NCBI GenBank assembly: GCA_964450715.1
Contig: CAYVFC010000176.1
Span: forward strand, 1-15,357
Reading direction: 5' to 3'
Length of the DNA: 15,357 bases
Source: CAYVFC01 sp964450715
Lineage (GTDB): Bacteria; Myxococcota_A; Polyangia; Polyangiales; JAFGIB01
Position numbers and translations under genes: made by a program. The notes beneath the pieces were generated by a model. The model was not told the origin of the DNA, searched no databases, and saw only the letters and a list, made by a program, of their open reading frames with translations. Positions 7,710 through 13,917 of this stretch are shown piece by piece. Positions within the stretch are counted from its first letter, which is position 1. Each line of letters opens with the position of its first letter.

Positions 7710-7731
7710 GCCTGTTCGAGATGACAGCCTG
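7698..7731. repeat. 17-bp tandem duplication at the right end of the palindrome
   Basis: GTTCGAGATGACAGCCT occurs twice in succession, at 7698-7714 and 7715-7731. It is followed by a further partial right-arm sequence, TTTCGTTCGAGA (7733-7744). The unit has the same length as the left-hand array and contains the inverse complement of that unit's CTGTCA core, so both ends of the hairpin element appear to have been duplicated. Confidence 0.85.
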
Positions 7732-7906
7732 ATTTCGTTCGAGACCACTCGCGAATCAATATCCCTTCGAGCACGCGCTCGCGTTTGCCCCGCGGCCTGA
7801 CATCCCTGTCATGGCCTGTGCCAGCCGCGGCCGACGCGGTCGGGGGCGGGGCTCGGCTTCGTTAGAAGAGGTTGAGCGAAGATCCCGAAAAACACTGGGG
7901 AAAACG

Positions 7907-7923
7907 TTCGGCACGGCTCTTGC
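7907..7923 (+). promoter_or_regulatory. candidate sigma-54 (-24/-12) promoter
   Basis: The sequence TTCGGCACGGCTCTTGC has GG at 7910-7911 and GC at 7922-7923, exactly 10 bases apart. The flanking GGCACG and TTGC match the RpoN consensus. It lies 55 bp before the ATG of the lipoprotein gene in the same direction, giving a leader of about 40 nt. If real, the gene needs an enhancer-binding activator; no clear upstream activator site was recognised. Confidence 0.55.
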
Positions 7924-7977
7924 GATAAAGGTGTTCAAACATCCCCCCTTACTTTCCATCAGCCGGGAGAACCCGCC

Positions 7978-10422
7978 ATGACACCTAGAGCACACCAGTT
8001 AACCGGTCTTCTCACCCTGTCTCTGTTCACCGCGGCCGCGGGCTGCTACAGCCTGAGCGGGGGCGAGGACAAGCCTGACCCGGAGAGCCGGATCGGCCGC
8101 GCCGCCGGACATCTGAAACAGGCCGAGAGCTGCGAGGATCTGCTCGCCGAGATCCAGGCCGATGCCATAGCCAAGCTCGACGCGCAGGTCGAGGCGCTGA
8201 AGCGAGACGCGCGCGAGTTCAGCGAGAGCTTCGAAACGGACGGCGAACCGGGGGATCCGGGTGAACCGGAAATGGTCTACGACGCCGGCGTATCCATCGA
8301 CCTCGGAGGGGCCGGCACCGGTGACCAGTGGTTTGCGCCCAGCGGCACCGCGGGCGAGGGCGGCTGGGACGGCGATCTCCGGCTGCAGTACCAGACGAGC
8401 GCGGGCAACGCTAATACAGGCGCCGGCCCCGAGGGGTACTCGCGGACCAACGTCCAGGTAGCGGAGGTGGACGAGGCCGATATCGTCAAGTTCGACGGCG
8501 ATAATCTCTACCTGCTGCACGGCAGCGAGCTGTACGTGGTAGGCGCCTGGCCCCCTTCCGACCTGGCGCTCGGGCCGGGCGCGAGCATCGAGGGTGAGCC
8601 GGTCGAGATGTTCGTGAGCGAGGGGCGGGCCGCGATTTTCTCGCGCGTTTACGACAGCGGGGCGCTGGGTGTTGATCCGATGATCGGAGCGGCTGCAGAG
8701 AAATACGGCGAAGACGCCATGTACGGCGTGGACTATGGATACGGAGTGCAGATAACCAAGATCACCCTGGTGGACGTGGGGGGCGAAATGCCGGTGGTGG
8801 CGCGCGAGCTTTACCTGGAAGGCGACTACCGTTCGGCGCGGCTCTATGATTCGCTGGCGCGCGTGGTGGTCCAGGGCGGGTTCCGGGCGCCGGATCTCTA
8901 CAACCCGGAGCTACAGTACCTCGATCCCTTTGGCCGCCCGGTCGCCCTGGAGTGGATCGAGGCGCAGATCGACGATTGGCGAGAGCGCACCGTCGAAGCC
9001 GTGCGGAGCACCGAGCTCTCCGACTGGCTGCCTGCGCAGAAGGAGCGAATCGACGGCGAGCTGGTGCAGGTCGAGCGCCGCTGCACCGACTACTACGCTC
9101 CGGCGCCCGGCACCACCGGCTACGGCCTGACCAGCGTGGTCGCTCTGAACATCGCCGAGGATCGCGCTCCGCTTTCCGGCGCCTCGGTGCTGGGACAGGT
9201 CTCCGAGGTCTACTCGAGCCGCCAGGCCCTCTTGCTCGCCCACCCCGAATGGTTCTATGACAGCCGCGGCTACGACGAGCAGGAGCGTACCAGCCTGCAC
9301 AGCTTCTCGCTGGACGGGACGCGGACCGTCTATCAGGCGTCCGGCTATGTGCCCGGCCATATACTCGACCAGTTCTCAATGGACGTGGACGATGTCTCGG
9401 GCATCATCCGGCTGGCCACCACGGCCGAGTCCTGGGGCGATTCCTGGGAGATCACCAACCGCGTCTACACCCTGCAAGCCGAGGGCAATGACCTCGTGGT
9501 GGTGGGAGAGAGCGAGCCCTTGGGCCACGAGGGCGAGGAGATCTTCTCCGCCCGCTTTGTGGGAAGCCGCGGCTATCTGGTGACCTTCCGGCAGACCGAT
9601 CCGCTGATCGTCGTCGACCTGTCCGATCCCGCGACCCCCATCGTGCTGGGCGAGGTGGAGATCCCGGGCTTCAGCGACTACATGCATCCCCTGGACGAGG
9701 GGCACCTGCTGACCATCGGCCGCAATGCGGACCAGTGGGGCAACGAGCTGGGCTTGATGCTACAGATATTCGACGTATCCAATCCTGCCCGGCCCCGGCG
9801 CACCCACCTGTACGAGTACGCGCCCGACGGGTACTCGGCGGCCAACCACGACCACAAGGCATTCACCTACTGGGCGGAGAAGCGCCTGCTGGCCTTCCCT
9901 TATGTCGACTATGCCCGAGATGCGCGCAGCACCCTGGAGGTCTTTCGGGTCTCGATCGACACGGGCTTCGAGCCCCTGGGAGCGGTGGACCACACCGAGC
10001 TGATGCTGCAGAACGGCTGCCTGGTCCAGGATCCTTGGGACGATTACGTCTACTACGAGTGCCCTCAGGCCGAGGTGCGCCGCGGCGTGTTCGCGGACGA
10101 CTACGTCTACACCATCAGCTTTGGCGGGGTCTCGGTTCACGCGCTCGACGATCTCCGGAACGCGGTGGCCGAGGTCATGCTACCCCCGGTCTACGGCTAC
10201 GGGTACTACCCTCCGCCCGCGGTCTGGAATCCGGCCATCGACGCGGGCATGCCCCTGCCCATCATGCCCTTCGACGCCGGTGTGGACGACGGCGGAGCCG
10301 GATGGACGGACGGCTGGAAGGATGCCGGCTGGGACAGCGGTAGCGACTGGCCCGTCGATGCGGGCGTGGATAGCGGCAACGACGTGCCGCTCGATGCCGG
10401 GGTGGACGCCTCGGCACTATGA
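7978..10422 (+). CDS. secreted lipoprotein with Beta_propel domain and DAG-rich C-terminal tail
   Basis: An 814-residue protein. The N-terminus is a hydrophobic signal ending TAAAGC, with Cys23 as probable lipidation site, so the mature protein should be membrane anchored and exported. Residues about 57-85 are charged and helical. The sequence from TNVQVAEVDEADIVKFDGD (157-174) onward is the hallmark of the Beta_propel family (PF09826), secreted proteins distantly related to WD40 propellers; many blade-like strands with YLVTFRQTDPLIVVDLSDP-type repeats follow to about residue 735. The tail from about 747 to 814 is Asp/Gly/Trp rich and contains five DAG triplets, a style seen in myxobacterial-type surface lipoproteins and possibly a calcium-binding or spacer segment. 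The ATG at 7978 has GGGAGA 8 bases upstream. Family function is unknown; an envelope or surface role is inferred. A sigma-54-like promoter precedes it. Confidence 0.88.
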   Translation: MTPRAHQLTGLLTLSLFTAAAGCYSLSGGEDKPDPESRIGRAAGHLKQAESCEDLLAEIQADAIAKLDAQVEALKRDAREFSESFETDGEPGDPGEPEMVYDAGVSIDLGGAGTGDQWFAPSGTAGEGGWDGDLRLQYQTSAGNANTGAGPEGYSRTNVQVAEVDEADIVKFDGDNLYLLHGSELYVVGAWPPSDLALGPGASIEGEPVEMFVSEGRAAIFSRVYDSGALGVDPMIGAAAEKYGEDAMYGVDYGYGVQITKITLVDVGGEMPVVARELYLEGDYRSARLYDSLARVVVQGGFRAPDLYNPELQYLDPFGRPVALEWIEAQIDDWRERTVEAVRSTELSDWLPAQKERIDGELVQVERRCTDYYAPAPGTTGYGLTSVVALNIAEDRAPLSGASVLGQVSEVYSSRQALLLAHPEWFYDSRGYDEQERTSLHSFSLDGTRTVYQASGYVPGHILDQFSMDVDDVSGIIRLATTAESWGDSWEITNRVYTLQAEGNDLVVVGESEPLGHEGEEIFSARFVGSRGYLVTFRQTDPLIVVDLSDPATPIVLGEVEIPGFSDYMHPLDEGHLLTIGRNADQWGNELGLMLQIFDVSNPARPRRTHLYEYAPDGYSAANHDHKAFTYWAEKRLLAFPYVDYARDARSTLEVFRVSIDTGFEPLGAVDHTELMLQNGCLVQDPWDDYVYYECPQAEVRRGVFADDYVYTISFGGVSVHALDDLRNAVAEVMLPPVYGYGYYPPPAVWNPAIDAGMPLPIMPFDAGVDDGGAGWTDGWKDAGWDSGSDWPVDAGVDSGNDVPLDAGVDASAL

Positions 10423-11019
10423 GAGTCGGGCGGGGGAAGGGATCCGAGCACGCTTTCCGCCGTCCTTAATGCCTTGAGCGAGGGGCCGCGGAGGCTTGGC
10501 GAGATCGCCAGCGCGACCCGATCGTCCAGCGCCTCGACCGTCCGCTACATCGAACGACTTCACGACGCGGTGCTGCGCGGGGAAGACGGCAGCTACCGGA
10601 TCGCCGATCCCGTTTTCGCCCTGTGGCTCAGCTGGAAGAAACCCGGCGGTACCGTGGTTCCCACCAGCGTCATCGGAGACGAGGCCGAGCTGTCCGTGGC
10701 CCGCGCCCTGGCGGAGATGGGCTTCGAGCTCGTCTACCAGTCCCGCGCCTCGCGCGGCGCCTTCGATCTGCTGGCTTTACGGTCGGGTATCGAGCTCGGT
10801 ATCCAGGTCAAGCGATCGCGATTGCCGCTCCGGTTCAAGAAAGGCGAGTGGCATCGCAGGCAAGCCGACGCCGAACGCTTCGGATTTCGTTTCGTGGTGG
10901 CCGCGGTCGATGCCTCCTCCGATTCCGTATCCTTCCTCGATCCGCAGCGCGCGCGTATCTCCCGCTCGATCGCGCTCGACGACGCCGCGATCATCGAAAA
11001 CCTGCTCTGTTGGCTCTGA
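10423..11019 (+). pseudogene. truncated ATPase-associated wHTH/nuclease protein (ATPase domain missing)
   Basis: The open frame begins directly after the TGA of the lipoprotein gene, in the same frame. Family-like sequence is already under way by about 10444 (TLSAVLNALSEGPRRLGEIA), upstream of the first usable start, a TTG at 10474. That stretch, and YRIADPVFALWLSW further on, match the winged-helix region after the P-loop ATPase in archaeal-type AAA proteins that end in a nuclease-like DUF234 domain. From the TTG, residues about 69-145 resemble a PD-(D/E)xK nuclease: Glu72, RGAFDLLA (Asp98) and GIQVKRS (Gln111, Lys113). No Walker A or B motif exists upstream, so the N-terminal ATPase half has been lost by a deletion whose edge is near 10423-10444. 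No good ribosome binding site precedes the TTG. It may be a dead remnant, or a surviving stand-alone nuclease. Confidence 0.65.
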
Positions 11020-11071
11020 CCGCAATTCCCGCCGCCGCCCGGCCCGACGTCATCCCGTAAGCCCGGGGGCC

Positions 11072-11100
11072 AGCACGGCGTGATGCGCTCGAGCCGTGCT
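11072..11100. repeat. 8-bp inverted repeat between the truncated gene and the small lipoprotein gene
   Basis: AGCACGGC (11072-11079) and GCCGTGCT (11093-11100) are perfect inverse complements around a 13-base loop. No T-run follows, so it is a poor intrinsic terminator. It could be an operator-like palindrome for the lipoprotein gene at 11174, or a terminator relic. Confidence 0.4.
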
Positions 11101-11173
11101 AACTTCGTGAAGGGACAGGCGCGTTTTCTAGCGAAGATATGTGGTATCGTCACCAGAAAGCGAGGTTTTCTGG

Positions 11174-12004
11174 ATGGATAGAACGCCAAATGGAAAATAT
11201 CGGCTGACGGCCGCTGCCGTTGTTGTCGCATTGGTCTGCGGTTGTTCCGGCGGGGACGGGGACGCGGAATCGCTATCCGGAGTGCCTGATGGCTTCCGCG
11301 ACTTATGCGCGGAAGCTGACATCGACTGCCAGGGCGAATCGATCCCGCCCGACTTGGTGGGCATCTATACGGGCACGGGCGAGACCATCGCCGCTACCAG
11401 CGAATACTGGAGTGTGGGATCGACCGCGGACGTCACCATCGAAGTGCTTGACCAACACGTCAACGGGGGAATCGAGGGTCTCATCGATGTCAACTCGACG
11501 ACCCTCGAGATCCGCGACGCGGTGATCCGGGGGACCGACAGGACATTCTCCATCTACGGTCGCTTGGATATCGGCTCCGAGGAATGCCTGGCTCGGGCGA
11601 AAGGCATCATCACCGGCACCGCCTCCGACGCGGCCGCGCCGACGCAGGTCACGGGTAAGCTCGCGGTGGAGTTCACCGAGGTCTTGGGGCCCGAGTGCAC
11701 CGCCGAGGATCAAGCGGAAGCGGGCAGAGGGGCAACCTTCTCCTTCACGGTGCAGCGACACGACGGTCCCATCGCCAGGTGGAGCGAGTGCATCCTGCCC
11801 CAGTTCACGGACCAAGACGAAACTTGCGGCGACTACTGTACGCGCGAAGGTCACACCTGCTCCCTTGGCTGCGGAGACGACGCACCGCTGCGTACCGCCG
11901 GCGACTGCAACAGCAACGTCTGGGCCGGCCCCCTTGTACAGCAAGATTGCAGCACCGGCATCTGGGAATCAGGCAACCAAGCGGCCCGCTGCTGTTGTGA
12001 GTGA
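11174..12004 (+). CDS. small lipoprotein with cysteine-rich C-terminus, function unknown
   Basis: A 276-residue exported protein. The signal peptide runs to ALVCGC, with Cys24 as the probable lipidated residue, followed by a Gly/Asp/Ser spacer. Residues about 60-200 are rich in Thr, Val, Ile and Gly, suggesting a beta-sandwich-like domain (VGIYTGTGETIAATSEYW, then VTIEVLDQHVNGG). The last 70 residues carry a dense cysteine set, beginning ECILPQF, passing through CGDYCTREGHTCSLGCG, and ending ARCCCE at the terminus. In the envelope these would most likely form disulfides. I do not recognise the family. The ATG at 11174 is chosen because GAGG lies 8 bases upstream and the signal peptide starts there; a GTG at 11141 would put 11 polar residues ahead of it. 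A weak extended -10 (TGGTATCGT, 11142-11150) lies upstream. It is followed by 78 bp before the next reading frame. Confidence 0.75.
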   Translation: MDRTPNGKYRLTAAAVVVALVCGCSGGDGDAESLSGVPDGFRDLCAEADIDCQGESIPPDLVGIYTGTGETIAATSEYWSVGSTADVTIEVLDQHVNGGIEGLIDVNSTTLEIRDAVIRGTDRTFSIYGRLDIGSEECLARAKGIITGTASDAAAPTQVTGKLAVEFTEVLGPECTAEDQAEAGRGATFSFTVQRHDGPIARWSECILPQFTDQDETCGDYCTREGHTCSLGCGDDAPLRTAGDCNSNVWAGPLVQQDCSTGIWESGNQAARCCCE

Positions 12005-12546
12005 CACGCGGACGCGACCGCCACGGCCCTAGCTGCGGCGGAGGGACGGGCCTCGCGCCTCATGATTCTACACATCTGATCCGTGGGTCCGTCGAATATT
12101 CCGAATACCCGCCCGGCTGCGCGGCCGCCTCGTCGACCTAGCGCTCAGGCCTTGGACAGCGCGGCGGCCAAAGCGCCCGAAAAAGCTCGGCGCCCAGCAG
12201 AGCCGGTGAGGATTGTGCTCACGTACATGACGAACCGGCCCGACGAACCGCCCCGAGGACGAAAGCCGGTTTTTCGGGATGGATTGGCCGCCATCGTTTC
12301 AGACACCGACTACCCCCCTGAACGGCTACCCCACGGCAGAGTTCTTGCGCCAAAAGCGAAGAAAATCGCGACTGAGGCGGCCCACGGCAGAGTTCTTGCG
12401 CCAAGAGCGAAGAAAATCGTGACTGAGGCGGCCCACGGCCACGTCGTTGCGCTAATAGCGCAAGAATTGAAGACAGGAGAGCCTCACGGCCCGGTTTCTT
12501 CGTCGACCAGAGGCAACAACAGGGTGGCGGCGGCCGATAACCGGGC
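12005..12546. other. probable leader or spacer before the RAYT-like gene
   Basis: This 542-bp stretch is open in the frame of the downstream gene from 12083, but I read it as mostly non-coding. The peptide would be Pro/Arg/Ala-rich without family resemblance, and a much better ribosome binding site lies at 12547. It contains the 51-bp tandem repeats (12330-12482). The phrase ACGGGCCTCGCGCC near 12046 resembles half of the REP-type hairpin found at 13603. A longer protein starting at 12083 cannot be excluded. Confidence 0.5.
12330..12482. repeat. 51-bp tandem repeats, each with a small hairpin
   Basis: Copy 1 (12330-12380) and copy 2 (12381-12431) are nearly identical, starting CCCACGGCAGAGTTCTTGCG. 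Copy 3 (12432-12482) is diverged, and a fourth start (CTCACGGCC) follows at about 12483. Copies 1 and 2 can fold as CTTgCGC, five bases, GCGAAG, with a bulged G. Copy 3 has a perfect stem, TTGCGC-TAATA-GCGCAA (12447-12463), so the stem is kept while its bases change. The unit is 17 codons long, so it does not disturb the open frame crossing it. Confidence 0.85.
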
Positions 12547-12552
12547 AGGAGG
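12547..12552 (+). promoter_or_regulatory. ribosome binding site that sets the RAYT-like start
   Basis: A perfect AGGAGG stands 7 bases before the ATG at 12560. No comparable site precedes the earlier in-frame start at 12083. The conserved domain begins a few residues after this ATG, so it is the preferred start. Confidence 0.7.
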
Positions 12553-12559
12553 AAAGCGG

Positions 12560-13372
12560 ATGGATATGGAACGCGACGGCAAATGCTGGCACCTTACCTT
12601 TGCCTCGGACGGACGGTTGCCGCTGTTTGCCGAAGAGGCGCTTCGATTGCAGGCGCTGCATCGCCTGGCTGCTATCGCCGGCCGTGAAGCGGTGTTGTTC
12701 TCCATCGTGGACGACCACCTGCACGCTCTGCTCTCCGCCAGCCATAAGAGGATCGCCCGGCTCAAAGGATCGCTGTTTCGCGCTCTGAGACCGATAGCCA
12801 GCGCATCGCTCGAGCCGGCACGGGTCCGCTCCGTCCAAAGCCGCGCGCATCTGCAATGGTTGCTCCGCTACTTGCTGACCCAGTGCCAGCACCATGGTCT
12901 GCAGGAGCACGATGTCCTTCACAACGGCTGCTGCTTCCAGGAGCTGGTCGGCGCCCGCCTGCTCGACGGGCTCGACCTGCAGATACGCGTGCTGCTACCC
13001 CGGTTCCGCCTCAGGGACGCGTTCTTGGCCGTCGGCCTTCCTCCACGCCAGCTCTCCGCTGCCGAAGCTGCCTCGGTGCGCGCTGCGGGCAGCGCTCGTC
13101 TGGCAGCGGCCGCGGCCCACGCGGCGGCGGCCGATCCTTGCCTGCTGGGAAGTCACGCTACGGTCGTTCGCGCACGGCGCGCAGCCGCCCAACTCGGGCG
13201 TCAAGCCGGAATGTCGAGCGGCAGCCTCGCCGAGGTGCTCTATATCTCGTCGCGCTCGGTCCAGAACTACGCAGTCGCTTGCCCTCACGATGCCACGGTA
13301 CGGGCGGTTCGCACGCGGTTAGCCCTCGAGAATCTAGTGGCCGCGGCTAATGCCTCGATCAGTCGATTATAA
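12560..13372 (+). CDS. diverged REP-associated tyrosine transposase (RAYT/Y1-transposase-like) protein
   Basis: A 270-residue protein. Residues 9-135 follow the Y1 transposase pattern of RAYTs: CWHLTF at the start, FSIVDDHLHALLSAS with the HxH pair His53/His55, then LLRYLLTQCQHHGL with Tyr104 as candidate nucleophile, and a FQELVGAR segment where the family has its SSY-type motif. The usual NP motif after the tyrosine is absent, so it is diverged and may be inactive. Residues about 200-265 are helical (MSSGSLAEVLYISSRSVQNYA) and look like a helix-turn-helix DNA-binding tail. RAYTs are single-copy enzymes that act on REP hairpins; here hairpin-bearing 51-bp repeats lie immediately upstream and REP-type hairpins downstream. 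The frame is open back to 12083, but the AGGAGG at 12547 supports this start. Confidence 0.65.
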   Translation: MDMERDGKCWHLTFASDGRLPLFAEEALRLQALHRLAAIAGREAVLFSIVDDHLHALLSASHKRIARLKGSLFRALRPIASASLEPARVRSVQSRAHLQWLLRYLLTQCQHHGLQEHDVLHNGCCFQELVGARLLDGLDLQIRVLLPRFRLRDAFLAVGLPPRQLSAAEAASVRAAGSARLAAAAAHAAAADPCLLGSHATVVRARRAAAQLGRQAGMSSGSLAEVLYISSRSVQNYAVACPHDATVRAVRTRLALENLVAAANASISRL

Positions 13373-13602
13373 TCTTTTTACGGCGGTCTTCGACGCCGAA
13401 TGGCTGCGTCGCTCCTCCTCGAAATAGCAACGCTATTCCTCGTCGTCCCTACTTGCCCTCGGCGCCGAATCCTCGCCGGTATCCGCCCAAAATCTGCTGG
13501 TCGAGGCAATGGTCGGACCGGGCCTGATAACAGTTGACCCGTAGGCGCTGGGGAGGAGCGACGCAGCAGATGGGGCCGCCACGCCCGCCGCGCAAACCGT
13601 AG

Positions 13603-13623
13603 GGGCGGGCCTCGCGCCCGCCC
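13603..13623. repeat. REP-type hairpin, perfect 8-bp GC stem
   Basis: GGGCGGGC (13603-13610), CTCGC loop, GCCCGCCC (13616-13623), preceded by CCGTAG. Hairpins of the form GTAGGGGCGGGCCTCGCGCC recur as dispersed repeats in many GC-rich genomes. No T-run follows, so a repeat is more likely than a terminator. Confidence 0.75.
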
Positions 13624-13634
13624 GGTCGCGCGAT

Positions 13635-13657
13635 AGCGCTTCCTGGGGAGGGGGCAA
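13635..13657. repeat. second REP-type hairpin
   Basis: Just after the first hairpin, a run ending GGGAGGGGGC pairs with GCCCCTTCCC across a two-base AA loop, about 10 bp of stem with one mismatch; the coordinates are good to a few bases. The pair of neighbouring hairpins is arranged like a BIME-type composite repeat downstream of the RAYT-like gene. Confidence 0.6.
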
Positions 13658-13828
13658 GCCCCTTCCCTATGCGGCTCTGACCGCTCGGATCGATCACCGT
13701 GACCCGGGAAATGCCCTGCCGCGGGTCGCACAGAGGCTATGGGGCGGCTCGCCGGCATAGGGGAATGCCTATCCCGGTCAATTCGATATGTACAGGTATT
13801 CGCGGCCGGCGACCGCGAGCTCGTGCTA

Positions 13829-13857
13829 CCGGACCGCATGGACTATACTCCGGACCG
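13829..13857 (+). promoter_or_regulatory. possible promoter/operator: direct repeats around a -10-like hexamer
   Basis: CCGGACCG occurs at 13829-13836 and again at 13850-13857, 21 bp apart start to start (two helical turns). TATACT at 13844-13849, five of six matches to the sigma-70 -10 box, sits between them. No clear -35 is present 17 bp upstream, which would fit an activator-dependent promoter. The site lies 60-90 bp before the Fe-S protein gene at 13918. Confidence 0.3.
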
Positions 13858-13917
13858 GTAACCGCACCGCCGGAAGACGGTGCCGAGCGATACCGCGCGA
13901 GGACGGACGGGGAAGCG

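Larger units (their letters stand above)
7522..7977. other. non-coding repeat island between the redox cluster and the lipoprotein gene
   Basis: This 456-bp stretch has no convincing gene. From left to right it holds a 17-bp tandem array (7567-7651), a large imperfect palindrome (7644-7709), a short 17-bp tandem duplication on the other arm (about 7698-7731), an unremarkable GC-rich part, and a sigma-54-like promoter (7907-7923). Reading frames crossing the repeats are open only because the 17-bp unit has few stops. Confidence 0.75.
13373..13917. other. intergenic repeat region downstream of the RAYT-like gene
   Basis: This 545-bp stretch has no convincing gene on either strand. It contains several hairpins: AATAGC-AAC-GCTATT (13423-13437), two REP-type stems (13603-13623 and 13635-13657), and a weak one at 13754-13775. 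At the right end it carries a possible promoter for the next gene. Open frames across it translate to Arg/Pro/Ala-rich sequence without family resemblance. Confidence 0.65.

Noticed and set aside
7567..7744. CRISPR array
   Set aside because: The 17-bp units are directly abutting with no spacers and no cas genes nearby; it is a simple tandem array.
12083..12559. N-terminal extension of the RAYT-like gene as a 17-residue repeat protein domain
   Set aside because: The extension is low-complexity and carries hairpin-forming repeats, and a perfect AGGAGG with correct spacing marks the ATG at 12560. It is not fully excluded, because the frame is open.
13492..13571. ATCTGCTG and CAGCAGAT inverted arms 80 bp apart
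   Set aside because: The arms are only 8 bp and the sequence between does not pair further, so chance or an unrelated repeat boundary is as likely as a mobile element end.
13378..13839. Minus-strand open frame of 153 codons downstream of the RAYT-like gene
   Set aside because: It runs through REP-type hairpins, is Arg/Pro/Ser-rich and has no family resemblance or ribosome binding site.
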